This document shows positions 7,628 through 16,522 of a DNA stretch of 64,000 nt, piece by piece. Position 1 is the first letter of the stretch; every line of letters begins with the position of its first letter. The position numbers and the translations under genes were made by a program. The notes under the pieces are model-generated. The model was not told the origin of the DNA, made no database searches, and saw only the letters and a list, made by a program, of their open reading frames with translations. The stretch spans positions 1 through 64,000 of the forward strand of contig CAJUAP010000021.1 in NCBI GenBank assembly GCA_910584435.1. Reading direction: 5' to 3'. The stretch comes from an uncultured Acetatifactor sp. (lineage in GTDB: Bacteria; Bacillota; Clostridia; Lachnospirales; Lachnospiraceae).

Positions 7628-9811
7628 ATGGCAATTGGTTATTTACTCATACAAGCACGCACAGCTCACGATGCCGTTCCATTAAGCGGTGTTCAAATCC
7701 AGATTACGGATCAGCAGGGAAACCGTGTCTATGAACTGACTACTGATGCAAACGGCGAAGCACAGAAAATTCCTCTGGAAACATTGAATCAAAGTTTTTC
7801 CCAGAATCCCTACTTTGCAGGGACTCCTTATATAAGTTATAATGTTCTTGCCAGAAAAAACGGATTCAATTCCCTATATATTTCTGAAATCCCCATCTTT
7901 GATGGAGAAACTGCTGTTCTGCCGCTTACCCTTGTTCCCATGCAGGCATTGCAGCCGCGTTCCACGCAGACAGAAATTTCTATTGGAAGTCCTGCTGTTG
8001 CCATGAACGAACCTCGAAATCAAGAAGGAGTTGCACTTCTGCCAGCTATGCGCAGACGGCCTATGTCCGGCACCTCTGCTGCCATTCCCGAAGTTATTGG
8101 GATGACCCCGGCTCCCGGCACTTCCTCTTCCATGCCGGATTCTGTCGGAATGAATCCGGCCAGGACTTCTGCCGCCATGCCGAATGCTGCCGGAATGACC
8201 CCGGCTCCCGGCACTTCTGCTTCCATGCCGGATTCTGTCGGAATGAATCCGGCCAGGACTTCTGCCGCCATGCCGAATGCTGCCGGAATGACCCCGGCTC
8301 CCGGCACTTCTGCTTCCATGCCGGATACCTTCAGGATAAGCCAGGACATAACTTCCGGTCAGAATCAGGAAGCACAGACCGAAGGCTCACGCATTCTCCG
8401 CCAGGTCGCAATCCCAAATTTGATTACAGTGCATCTTGGCGCACCCAATGCCGCAGCCGCAAATGTTCAGGTATCCTTTCCTGACTATGTCAAAAACGCG
8501 GCCAGCAGCGAAATCTATCCCACCTGGCCGGATGCATCTCTGAGAGCTAACATTTATGCCATTATTACATTCGCATTAAACCGCATTTTTACCGAATGGT
8601 ACAGAAGCCGCGAATACCAATTTGACATTACTAACAGTACCGCCTATGACCAGGCATTTGTTTATGGACGTCCCATCTATGATTCCGTTTCCAGAATTGT
8701 GGACGAAATTTTCAATCAGTATGTCCGCAGACCGGGACAAATTGCGCCATATTTTACCTCGTTCTGTAATGGAACCACCGTTTCCTGTCAGGGCTTGTCT
8801 CAATGGGGCACCGTTACCCTGGCCAATCAGGGACTTACACCACTGCAGATTCTGCGCTCTTATTATCCAAGTGATGTGGAAATTGTCGAAACCAACATTG
8901 TAACCGGGGCTCTGTCTTCGTATCCGGGTACACCGCTCAGAACAGGCAGCACCGGCCTTGATGTTCAGACCATTCAAACCTACCTGAACAGAATCCGGCG
9001 CAACTATCCCGCAATACCTGCCATTACTGATGAAACCGGTGTCTTTCAGGATAGCACAAAAGCGGCAGTAACCAAATTTCAGAATATTTTCAGCCTTACC
9101 CCTGACGGCATCGTGGGCAAGGCAACCTGGTACAAAATATCCAGTATCTATGCCGGTATTACCAGATTGGCAGAATTGGACAGCGAAGGTACTTCTCTCG
9201 GTATAGGAACCGTTCCTCCCTCTTCTGTACTGCGTCAGGGCTCAAGGGGTCAGGATGTGATTACTCTGCAATATCTTCTGGACGTTATCTCCGAATATTA
9301 CCCCGGCGTACCTGCCCCCGCACAGGACGGCATCTTCGGGAGCGGAACAAGGCAGGCAGTGATAGCTTTCCAACAGCTCATGGGGCTGACAGGCGATGGT
9401 ATGGTAGGTCCCCTTACCTGGGACGCTCTATATAGAACCTATCAGGGCATCCAGCAGAACTTCCCCAACACAGGAACAGGTTCCGGCACTCCTCCCGACA
9501 CCAATTCCGGTGTTATTGAATATACGGTGAAAGCCGGTGACAGTTTATGGTTGATTTCCAGAAGATACGGCACCACCGTAGAAGCTTTGAAACGCCTGAA
9601 CGGACTGACAAGCGACCTGCTGAACATTGGTCAGGTGCTTAAAATACCTGTCAGCCAGAACACATCCTATATAGAATATACCGTAAGACCCGGTGACAGC
9701 CTCTGGACCATCTCCAGAAGATACGGCACCACAGTGGAAGCCATTATGAACCTGAACGGCCTCACAAGCGATGCCTTGGGCATCGGGCAGATTTTACGGA
9801 TTCCCGTATAA
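7628..9811 (+). CDS. SpoIID-like / peptidoglycan-binding / LysM protein
   Basis: A 727-residue cell-wall protein, probably sporulation-linked. In order: an N-terminal Cna-B/carboxypeptidase-regulatory-like beta domain (about 1-100), a low-complexity Met/Pro/Ala repeat region (158-235), a domain resembling SpoIID/LytB amidase enhancers (about 290-420, with SLRANIYAI and CQGLSQWG), two peptidoglycan-binding type 1 domains (about 435-505 and 533-600), and two LysM domains (about 630-675 and 682-727, each with GDSLW and ISRRYGTTVEA). There is no classical signal peptide, as is common for spore-compartment proteins. The ribosome site AAGGAG is 12 bases from the ATG, longer than usual. A terminator follows. 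The SpoIID relation is by pattern recall; the PG-binding and LysM calls are firm. Confidence 0.85.
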   Translation: MAIGYLLIQARTAHDAVPLSGVQIQITDQQGNRVYELTTDANGEAQKIPLETLNQSFSQNPYFAGTPYISYNVLARKNGFNSLYISEIPIFDGETAVLPLTLVPMQALQPRSTQTEISIGSPAVAMNEPRNQEGVALLPAMRRRPMSGTSAAIPEVIGMTPAPGTSSSMPDSVGMNPARTSAAMPNAAGMTPAPGTSASMPDSVGMNPARTSAAMPNAAGMTPAPGTSASMPDTFRISQDITSGQNQEAQTEGSRILRQVAIPNLITVHLGAPNAAAANVQVSFPDYVKNAASSEIYPTWPDASLRANIYAIITFALNRIFTEWYRSREYQFDITNSTAYDQAFVYGRPIYDSVSRIVDEIFNQYVRRPGQIAPYFTSFCNGTTVSCQGLSQWGTVTLANQGLTPLQILRSYYPSDVEIVETNIVTGALSSYPGTPLRTGSTGLDVQTIQTYLNRIRRNYPAIPAITDETGVFQDSTKAAVTKFQNIFSLTPDGIVGKATWYKISSIYAGITRLAELDSEGTSLGIGTVPPSSVLRQGSRGQDVITLQYLLDVISEYYPGVPAPAQDGIFGSGTRQAVIAFQQLMGLTGDGMVGPLTWDALYRTYQGIQQNFPNTGTGSGTPPDTNSGVIEYTVKAGDSLWLISRRYGTTVEALKRLNGLTSDLLNIGQVLKIPVSQNTSYIEYTVRPGDSLWTISRRYGTTVEAIMNLNGLTSDALGIGQILRIPV
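8099..8326 (+). repeat. 93-bp in-frame tandem repeat
   Basis: Units start at 8099, 8192 and 8285 (exactly 93 bp apart), two full copies and a partial third, encoding a 31-residue unit containing GMTPAPGTS and GMNPARTSAAMPN. The near-identity of copies suggests recent expansion. Confidence 0.9.
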
Positions 9812-9866
9812 AAGTGTTACGATTCACTCCGTTGACTGCAGCTGATGTGCATTGTTACACATCCTG

Positions 9867-9903
9867 AAAAAGCACAGGCGCACCTATCCTGTGCTTTTTT
9901 ATT
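9867..9903 (+). terminator. Intrinsic terminator after the LysM protein
   Basis: AAAAGCACAGG and CCTGTGCTTTT form an 11-bp stem around GCGCACCTAT, ending in a T-run. It lies about 55 bases beyond the stop codon. Confidence 0.9.
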
Positions 9904-10022
9904 AACTTATGTTCAATTCATCTTCCCATCCCACATCCACCCTCTCCCCATCACACATTCATCCCTTGCGGCCTATCGGCACAGAAAAGCAGTCACATTA
10001 TCACAACGGTTCTGGAATTGAC

Positions 10023-10072
10023 ACAGTAAACCTCCATGCAGCCCGGCCGCGCCGCCATGCATGGAAGTAAGG
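10023..10072. repeat. Dispersed hairpin repeat beginning CAGTAAACC
   Basis: Begins CAGTAAACCTCCATGCA and carries CCATGCA/TGCATGG arms around a GC-rich core (GCCCGGCCGCGCC). A related, more palindromic copy lies at 49867-49925. The intergenic region 9812-10119 holds this and the terminator only. Confidence 0.5.
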
Positions 10073-10119
10073 CAATAAACTTTCACAATAAATTTCTACC
10101 CTGCCGGAAAACGGGCACA

Positions 10120-10344
10120 TTACTTATCAGGTATAAATTTACGTGCCTGCATATATTCCGCTTTTACTTTGTCAATTGTCCTGCCGCCGATACCAAAATT
10201 TTTATCCGGTAATTCTTTGATGGTAATACTGAAAAATTCCCTCGGTACCTCCATAATTTCGGAAGCTGCATCCGTCAGCTTCTTAATCAGCCTTTCTTTC
10301 TGCTCATCCGACAATGTACCGCTTTCTACTGTAATATACGGCAT
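10120..10344 (-). CDS. 4-oxalocrotonate tautomerase family protein
   Basis: A 74-residue tautomerase-superfamily subunit. It starts MPYITVESG, so removal of Met exposes the catalytic Pro-1 typical of the family. The remainder fits the beta-alpha-beta fold, and GIGGRT supplies the usual loop before the C-terminus. AGGAG lies eight bases before the ATG. The family forms hexamers that tautomerise small dienol/keto acids; in organisms without an aromatic degradation pathway nearby the substrate is usually unknown, as here. Confidence 0.9.
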   Translation of the reverse strand: MPYITVESGTLSDEQKERLIKKLTDAASEIMEVPREFFSITIKELPDKNFGIGGRTIDKVKAEYMQARKFIPDK

Positions 10345-10451
10345 GATTTTTCTCCTTTCCCCATCCCATGTACCAGAATGATATCCGGGCTTCCTGCATT
10401 TATCACAAGCCGGGGACAGCCTGTACGCCATCCCCATGTCCTGTGGAACTT

Positions 10452-10712
10452 CTACGAAAAACGTTCTTTCTCTTCCTGGCAGATTGCCTGAACATCCATA
10501 CCCGGTGCCAGGGAATCCACGATTCTCTGCATTTCTTCCTTTGTCTTAACATCCTTACAGCGAAGAATAATCTGCTCCTTCTCCGCCTCTGTCAATGCCG
10601 CATAGCCCTCCATGGCGGGCTCTGACTGCGCCAGCGCCATTCCAAACCCCAATGGCAGATCCGGAAAACCAATGCCTGTTCCCAAATACGAACTACCAAC
10701 ATTATAATCCAT
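10452..10712 (-). CDS. Small hypothetical protein
   Basis: An 86-residue protein starting MDYNVGSSYLGTG, with a Gly/Pro/Leu-rich N-terminal third and an amphipathic helical second half (ALTEAEKEQIILRC, then TKEEMQRIVDSL). A strong AGGAGG site precedes the ATG at 10712, which is why I accept it as real. No domain or signal peptide is recognised. It lies upstream of the tautomerase gene on the same strand with a 107-bp gap, so co-transcription is possible. Confidence 0.7.
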   Translation of the reverse strand: MDYNVGSSYLGTGIGFPDLPLGFGMALAQSEPAMEGYAALTEAEKEQIILRCKDVKTKEEMQRIVDSLAPGMDVQAICQEEKERFS

Positions 10713-10779
10713 TGCCCACACTCCTCCTTGACCATTTTCCCTAACAGTTCGGCCTTGCCATTCATAAGTCGCCAGAATT

Positions 10780-10815
10780 TATACTGCACACCGATTATAT
10801 TTGTAATGCAGTATA
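10780..10815. repeat. Dispersed repeat with TATACTGC / GCAGTATA ends
   Basis: TATACTGC (10780-10787) and GCAGTATA (10808-10815) are perfect inverted ends around ACACCGATTATATTTGTAAT. Longer relatives lie at 43663-43709 and 61433-61474. It sits in the 469-bp gene-free stretch 10713-11181, which also holds the hairpin at 11121-11152. Confidence 0.6.
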
Positions 10816-11120
10816 CATTTTCACCAATAAAGCCAAGTCTTTGCCGGCGGCTTATTTCATGCCGGGCGTCCGCCGTCAGGCCGTCCACAGGAACACATGA
10901 TGCTTCCATCCACCGCATCAATCGGGCGGACAACATATGGACTGCATCTGTATCTCCTTAAGAAACAGTCTGCGGCCGTCACTGCAAGTCTCAATCAATT
11001 CATCCGAAACCGGTACTGAGTTCATTCTCATATACCGAAATATAGTGTGCGCATTTTTTTCTCCCCTATCCATCCTCCATGGCAGCCATTCAGCCGGGAC
11101 ACAAAACCTGCATCCTCAAT

Positions 11121-11152
11121 GCAGCAGTTCAGCCCGGACACTGAACTGTTGC
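11121..11152 (-). terminator. Hairpin downstream of the GH35 operon
   Basis: GCAGCAGTTCAG and CTGAACTGTTGC form a 12-bp stem with one mismatch, about 30 bases beyond the GH35 stop codon. There is no T-run, so it may be a weak terminator or a variant of the GTAACAGTTC hairpin family seen elsewhere in the window. Confidence 0.4.
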
Positions 11153-11181
11153 TCCTCAATCAACACTGGATTTTACAGCAG

Positions 11182-12963
11182 TCATCCGATATCCGGTTCG
11201 CCCTTCAAGCAGATGGTACCGGCCGCTTTTCCCTCTGTCTCAAACAATATAATTTCATTTTCCCCGGTTTTCAGAAGCGGTCCGGGTATGTACAGACGTT
11301 TCTGAGGTCCTATCTCCCAAAATCTTCCTATATTGAAACCATTGACGAAAGCCACGCCCTTACCCCAGCCTTCAAAATCGAGAAAGGTATCTCCCGCTTC
11401 TTCCGCCTCAAAAGTAAAACGGTAAAAGGCCGGACCCTGCAGGGCATCCGTCTCCTGCAGTCCCCCATTCCCACCGTCTTCTTCCGCACCTGAAAAATCC
11501 ACCATCCCAATGTTATCCAGGGGCAGAGGGTATTGTTCCCAGTGATTGTGCATATGTCCGTTAATCTGCACACACTGATCGATCCCCTTCCTCTGCAGTT
11601 CAAGCCTTGGTCCGAAATTAACACGCCCCATATTCTCCACCAGGATATCCAGCTTTGCATTCCTTGAGACGGGGATTCCTGCCTCCCTTTCCACTAACAG
11701 TTCTCTGTCATACAATGTCAGCACCGGCCGGTCATCCACCAGAATATTTGCCCGGTCACCAGCGCCCCACAGCCGTATCTTATCCAGACGTTCCTCCGTA
11801 TGCAGCCTGGTACGATACAGTATATAGCCGTAATTCTGCCCCAGCCGCTCCATGGACATGGGCTGAATACCGGAAAACGGCTGACTGATTTTAGCCAGGG
11901 TATCATTCAGAGAAACCTTCTGCCTTACCTTCAGAACGCCATAATCCTTTCTCACAATTTCGGTGGAAAACTGTACCTGGGGCAATTTGACATATTTGCC
12001 GATAACTTCCTGGTACCTGCGGTATTTCTCTGTTATCTGTCCGTCTTCTGTAAGCACGCCGTCATAATCATAGGATGTCACATCCGGTGTCAGCTCGTCA
12101 TAATAGTTTGCGCCATTCATAAACCCGAAATTCGTGCCGCCCTCAAACATATAAATGTTCACATGTCCCAGTTCCAGCATTTTATCCAGATCCCTGACGC
12201 TTTCTTCCAGATTCCCCCGCATATGGCCGCCATTGCCCCAATGGTCAAACCACCCCACCCAGAATTCCGTGCACATCAACGGTCCCCCGTCTGTATAAGG
12301 TTTCAAGACGGCAAAACGTTCCTCCGTCTTGGAGCCGAAATTACCTGTTGGAAGCGCTCCCGGCACTTTTCCGGCATTGAAACTTTCCGCATAGGGTCCA
12401 TCGGAAGTCACCAGCGGAACCTCCACACCGTTTTCAATCATATACCTCTTTATGGTTTCCAGATAATCTTTATCATTGGCATAATAGCCATATTCATTTT
12501 CCACCTGCATCAATATCACAGGACCGCCTCTGGTAATCTGCCATGGGGTAATCCTGGGCAGGAGCACTTTATAATATTCCTCCACATGACGCAGAAAAGG
12601 CGGATAACTGATACGCAGCCTCATGCCGTCCTCCTGCAGCAGCCATGCCGGCAGCCCGCCGAACTCCCATTCCGCACAGATATAGGGTGAAGGGCGGATA
12701 ATCACATATAACCCCAATTCCCCTGCCTGCCGTATGAATTTCTCCACATCCAGAATCCCCTCAAAACAAAACTCCCCTTTCCTGGGTTCGTGAAGATTCC
12801 ATGGGATATAGGTTTCCACCGTATTACATCCCATTGCCTTCAGCTTTTCCAGACGATCCTGCCAGTATGCAGGAACCGTTCTGAAATAATGAAACGCGCC
12901 CGATATGATTTTCACAGGCTCCCCATCCAGATAAAAAGTATCCTTAATTTCAAAACGCTGCAT
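11182..12963 (-). CDS. GH35 beta-galactosidase
   Basis: Cytosolic glycoside hydrolase of 593 residues, no signal peptide, that removes terminal beta-galactose from oligosaccharides. The GH35 N-terminal signature (SGAFHYFRTVP, NTVETYIPWNLHEP) is present. The acid/base Glu lies in QVENEYGYY (about residue 154) and the nucleophile Glu in CTEFWVGWFDHWG (about 232). The C-terminal third contains beta-sandwich segments ending in GWGKGVAFVNG and NIGRFWEIGPQ, as usual for the family. AGGA lies eight bases before the ATG. It is the last gene of a six-gene minus-strand run; the gap to the upstream gene is 43 bp. The presence of a sugar-cleaving enzyme behind signalling genes is unexpected. Confidence 0.95.
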   Translation of the reverse strand: MQRFEIKDTFYLDGEPVKIISGAFHYFRTVPAYWQDRLEKLKAMGCNTVETYIPWNLHEPRKGEFCFEGILDVEKFIRQAGELGLYVIIRPSPYICAEWEFGGLPAWLLQEDGMRLRISYPPFLRHVEEYYKVLLPRITPWQITRGGPVILMQVENEYGYYANDKDYLETIKRYMIENGVEVPLVTSDGPYAESFNAGKVPGALPTGNFGSKTEERFAVLKPYTDGGPLMCTEFWVGWFDHWGNGGHMRGNLEESVRDLDKMLELGHVNIYMFEGGTNFGFMNGANYYDELTPDVTSYDYDGVLTEDGQITEKYRRYQEVIGKYVKLPQVQFSTEIVRKDYGVLKVRQKVSLNDTLAKISQPFSGIQPMSMERLGQNYGYILYRTRLHTEERLDKIRLWGAGDRANILVDDRPVLTLYDRELLVEREAGIPVSRNAKLDILVENMGRVNFGPRLELQRKGIDQCVQINGHMHNHWEQYPLPLDNIGMVDFSGAEEDGGNGGLQETDALQGPAFYRFTFEAEEAGDTFLDFEGWGKGVAFVNGFNIGRFWEIGPQKRLYIPGPLLKTGENEIILFETEGKAAGTICLKGEPDIG

Positions 12964-13006
12964 ATTTCATTCCTTTCCTCAGACGATTCCGTTTTCAGAT
13001 ATATTT

Positions 13007-15634
13007 TTAAGACCATATCCCGGCAATCTTCCGATTGGCTTCTTCTATACTGGTATATCCGTACATTTTCACACTGTTTTCCATAATCGCATAGGTCAGG
13101 TTTGTTCCGCTGCGGGCATACTCCACCACATATCTGCCATACAATTCCAGCATTTTGTCGGAATAGGTGCCAAGCTCCCCTCTCAGGTACGTCTCGTAAG
13201 ACGTATCAAAGGCATGATCCTCCCATGTGTGAATGCTTCTGGCATTATCCGCCAGCGCCGGAAAGTTTCCGGCAAATTCTTCCATCCATCCCACCTGCAG
13301 CCCCACAATCTGCTCAATAATGGCCTTTTTCTCCGGAGACAATGCCGGAAAATGTGACTTTATCTTCTCATATTCTTCCGGCGCCGTACTCTCCATCATA
13401 CGTCCATACTTTTCCTCAATCAGATTATGCCCTTTGTGGTATTCTCTCTGAAAATCATAGAGATACTGCATCAGCATGCCTCTGTCCCAAGTCAGATATT
13501 GGCTCTTGCGCATGATAGAAAAGGTAGGCCAATCGTTCTGACAGCTGGCTCTGCCCCCCTCGTTCTGCACTTTGTCAAAAGCTTCAAATTCCAGTCCTGC
13601 AATCTCGTCAACCAGGGCATCCTTATCCTTCCCGGCCAGAGAAGCCTTATAAATCAGTTCTTCCGTATGGGCATCCAGATAGCTGTCCGTATCACTGATA
13701 CAGCCTTCCTGGTATAATTCCATGGCAAAAAAAGCGCCAAGCTGCTCTATACGCCCGGTTACTGCCTCTGTCACATTTCCGGCGCTTTGGCCATCTCCGG
13801 AACTCTCCTGCAGCGCCTCCGCTATCCGCTTCAGCATAAGCGCCGCCTCCCTGCCCTCTTCGGATTCCTCCAGACTCCGATACAGCCACTTGTCATGAGG
13901 CGGATATTTTCCTTCTATATAATGCTGCAGCTTCATTGCCCCCCTGATACCGTCCCACACCATCATATGAGCCGTCAATTCATCTCCCCGTCCCAGCATT
14001 CTCGGATAATTGTATTGTGCTGTCTGCGCAAATCCGGCCATGCATTCCGCCAGCTTCAGATAACGGATTTCCTCCGGATAGCCTTGACAGAGCTTCTGCC
14101 GGAATAAGGTCAAGACACCTTCCTCATCCCGAAATATCTCACCGTTCACAGCCGCTGCCAGCGAAGCATCGCTGACCTGTCTCCAATCAATCTGCTCATA
14201 GCAGTCCGCCCCTGTCAGCTCCCGGAAAAAGTCCGAAATTCTTATCACGCCCCGTCTGTTTCGTCCATTCACACGGGGCGCACGCTTATATCCATGGAAT
14301 TCCTTCGGAAGGCTCTCATATGCCTGCTGCAACGCTTCTCCAATCTCCCCATACGTATCATCCGTAACCCACATGCAGAAATCCGGTCCCCAGTCATGAT
14401 CCCTGGAAGCTTCATCATCATATCCAAAACAGTCTGACCCCCGTCCTGCCAATCCCACTGCAATCCTGTCCTCATATGCCGGAAAACTTTCCTGTATCAT
14501 CTGCCTGCCATACGCCTCATAATACGCTCTGGCAAGTGTAAGACCTGCCCCTGCATCATTGCCATACTGCTTCTTCTGTTCTTCCCCTACTCCGATACTT
14601 GCTGCATTCATACCGTCCTTCCACATCTCTTCACCTCCGAAGTCTGTTGCATCCATAGCACCTTTCTGTCCTTCTCCGCACTCTGCTTCATCCGCAACGT
14701 CCTTCCGTGCCCTTACTTCTCCGCAGTCTGCTTCATCCGCAACGTCCTTCTGCGCCTCCCGGCCTTCAGATTCCCTTCCGTTCACACTCCCTGCCTTCCC
14801 ATTTTCCCTCTCTGACACACTGCCTCCCTTTTCCTGTCCCACAGCCGCCAGAGCCTTTTCACAACTTTCCACATAAGCCTGCAGTCTGCAGTAATAATCG
14901 TTCCTTCCCAGGCTTTTTTCCACCGCATCCGCCGCCTGGCGATAGTACTGCAATGCCGTCTCAAAGGATTTCTCCCGATAATAATACGCCCCCAAAGCAG
15001 CCAATGCCGCCCCATAATGACTGTCAGCCACATTTGCTCTCTGAAACACTTCCGTTGACTTCACCGCATATTCGTAAGCCGCCTGAACCTCTCCCAGCTG
15101 CATGCAGGTACCTGCCAAATTGGCATACGTAACTCCTTTTTCATAAAGGGACCCCTTTTTCTCTACAATAGCCAATGCCCCTGTGAGCATCTCTTTTGCC
15201 CTGCCGAAATCCCCCATCTCCTGATACAGCAGACTCATATTATTCTTCAATCCTGCCACAAACATATCATCCGGTTCTAACTGTCTGCCATAAATCTCCT
15301 CTACCTGCCGGTAATAGTCCATGGACTCCGGCAGCTTACCGCAGACACGGCATGCATTGGCCACATTGAGCAGCGTGGTCGCATAGGGAATCGTCCCCTC
15401 CAATCCCATACGATCTGCCTGTGCTATGGCCTGAGAAGCAATCTTCATTGCATTCTCCTTCTGGCTTGTCTCCCGGTAATAGCCGAGAAGCTCATTCAGC
15501 AGATGTAACAGGCTGGCATCGTCCTGTTCCTGAACCGCCTGTCCAATTGACTGCTGCATGAGCTCCTCCGCTTCTTCTCCCCTGTTTTCCTCAAAAAACG
15601 CATCGACCTGCGCTAATACCTTATGAATATCCAA
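13007..15634 (-). CDS. TPR protein with DUF4037 and DUF4125 domains
   Basis: An 875-residue cytosolic protein in three parts. Residues 1 to about 270 are tetratricopeptide repeats. A 100-residue linker contains an expanded 15-residue repeat (KDVADEA...CGE). About 375-640 resembles DUF4037, a nucleotidyltransferase-like domain: GRGSDCFGYDD followed by SRDHDWGPDF provides the GS and D-x-D pattern expected of that superfold. About 660-870 resembles DUF4125 (LEFEAFDKVQNEGGRA, NDWPTFSIMRKSQYL). All three parts are known to co-occur in Clostridia, but the biochemical function is unknown; nucleotidyl transfer is an inference from the fold. The gene lies between a TIM-barrel protein and GH35. Confidence 0.8.
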   Translation of the reverse strand: MDIHKVLAQVDAFFEENRGEEAEELMQQSIGQAVQEQDDASLLHLLNELLGYYRETSQKENAMKIASQAIAQADRMGLEGTIPYATTLLNVANACRVCGKLPESMDYYRQVEEIYGRQLEPDDMFVAGLKNNMSLLYQEMGDFGRAKEMLTGALAIVEKKGSLYEKGVTYANLAGTCMQLGEVQAAYEYAVKSTEVFQRANVADSHYGAALAALGAYYYREKSFETALQYYRQAADAVEKSLGRNDYYCRLQAYVESCEKALAAVGQEKGGSVSERENGKAGSVNGRESEGREAQKDVADEADCGEVRARKDVADEAECGEGQKGAMDATDFGGEEMWKDGMNAASIGVGEEQKKQYGNDAGAGLTLARAYYEAYGRQMIQESFPAYEDRIAVGLAGRGSDCFGYDDEASRDHDWGPDFCMWVTDDTYGEIGEALQQAYESLPKEFHGYKRAPRVNGRNRRGVIRISDFFRELTGADCYEQIDWRQVSDASLAAAVNGEIFRDEEGVLTLFRQKLCQGYPEEIRYLKLAECMAGFAQTAQYNYPRMLGRGDELTAHMMVWDGIRGAMKLQHYIEGKYPPHDKWLYRSLEESEEGREAALMLKRIAEALQESSGDGQSAGNVTEAVTGRIEQLGAFFAMELYQEGCISDTDSYLDAHTEELIYKASLAGKDKDALVDEIAGLEFEAFDKVQNEGGRASCQNDWPTFSIMRKSQYLTWDRGMLMQYLYDFQREYHKGHNLIEEKYGRMMESTAPEEYEKIKSHFPALSPEKKAIIEQIVGLQVGWMEEFAGNFPALADNARSIHTWEDHAFDTSYETYLRGELGTYSDKMLELYGRYVVEYARSGTNLTYAIMENSVKMYGYTSIEEANRKIAGIWS

Positions 15635-15693
15635 TGCTTCCTCCTTCCAATCCTGCCCAAATGCTCACTCACTGCAATATGACTGATTCTGCT

Positions 15694-16497
15694 TCAATGA
15701 ATGCCTGCTTTTGCATACTGCTGCAGATATTCTCTGCTCTTCCTGATCTTCTCCATCCCTCTCACCTCCAGCAATACACTCCTGTCCCAGAGACAATATT
15801 GATCCATCAGCCGGAAAATATAGTCCCATGCAATACTCCCGCATCCCAATGCCAAATGTTCATCCTGTTTAAAATGATTGTCATTGATATGAAAATGACG
15901 AATATATGGCGCCAGCGCCTCAAACCATGGCATAGGTTCTTCCGTTGTGAGCATTACATGTCCGATATCAAGACATATGCCAAACCGTTCCTCTCCATCC
16001 AGTTCCGCTGCCAGATCCGACAGTTCCGAAGGCGATGCGTCAAACATATTCTCACAGTAAACCTGCAAAGTCCCGTCCTGCCTGAGTAACATTCTGACGG
16101 TATCTGCCATAGATGCCAGCCAGTTAGCGCGGTATTTTTTATCCTTCACCAATCCCGGCATCAGTCCCGTATGAAAAATAACCGCCCTGCAGCCCAGCCT
16201 TCCGGCAATCTCCACAGACTGCTGCATACGATATATGCTATGTCTGCGGATACCGCTGTCCCAGCTGAAGGGAACAATATCAAAAAACGCACCATGCAGG
16301 GTATCCCGTCCCTTCTCTCTGTGCAGCCCTTGGTACAAAGCAATGCGTTTCTCCAATTCTTCCTTATCATCCAGCAAATCAGGTACATAAAAATCGTTAT
16401 ATTCAAATCCAAGAGCATTTTGTCCGGCAAATTCCTCATAAACTTCCATCTCTTTTGGATTCGGAATAATTTCTATTAATCCAGAATGCTCCATCAT
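15694..16497 (-). CDS. Sugar phosphate isomerase/epimerase-type TIM barrel protein
   Basis: A 267-residue AP-endonuclease-2/xylose-isomerase-like barrel. Metal-ligand positions typical of the family are visible: HTG in AVIFHTGLMPG, Glu in VYCENMFD, Asp and His in ICLDIGHVM, His in HFHINDNH and a terminal Glu in VLLEVRGME. These enzymes isomerise or epimerise sugars, or hydrolyse related compounds; the specific substrate is unclear. The start has two adjacent Met codons with AAAGG upstream. The gap to the HD-GYP gene is 25 bp and to the TPR gene 59 bp, consistent with one operon, and the GH35 neighbour suggests a carbohydrate role. Confidence 0.8.
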   Translation of the reverse strand: MMEHSGLIEIIPNPKEMEVYEEFAGQNALGFEYNDFYVPDLLDDKEELEKRIALYQGLHREKGRDTLHGAFFDIVPFSWDSGIRRHSIYRMQQSVEIAGRLGCRAVIFHTGLMPGLVKDKKYRANWLASMADTVRMLLRQDGTLQVYCENMFDASPSELSDLAAELDGEERFGICLDIGHVMLTTEEPMPWFEALAPYIRHFHINDNHFKQDEHLALGCGSIAWDYIFRLMDQYCLWDRSVLLEVRGMEKIRKSREYLQQYAKAGIH

Positions 16498-16522
16498 TTT
16501 AACACCTTTCTCCAGCCCGATT

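Noticed and set aside
10592..10936. A 114-codon minus-strand frame
   Set aside because: It overlaps the better supported 86-residue gene in another frame and runs through a dispersed repeat.
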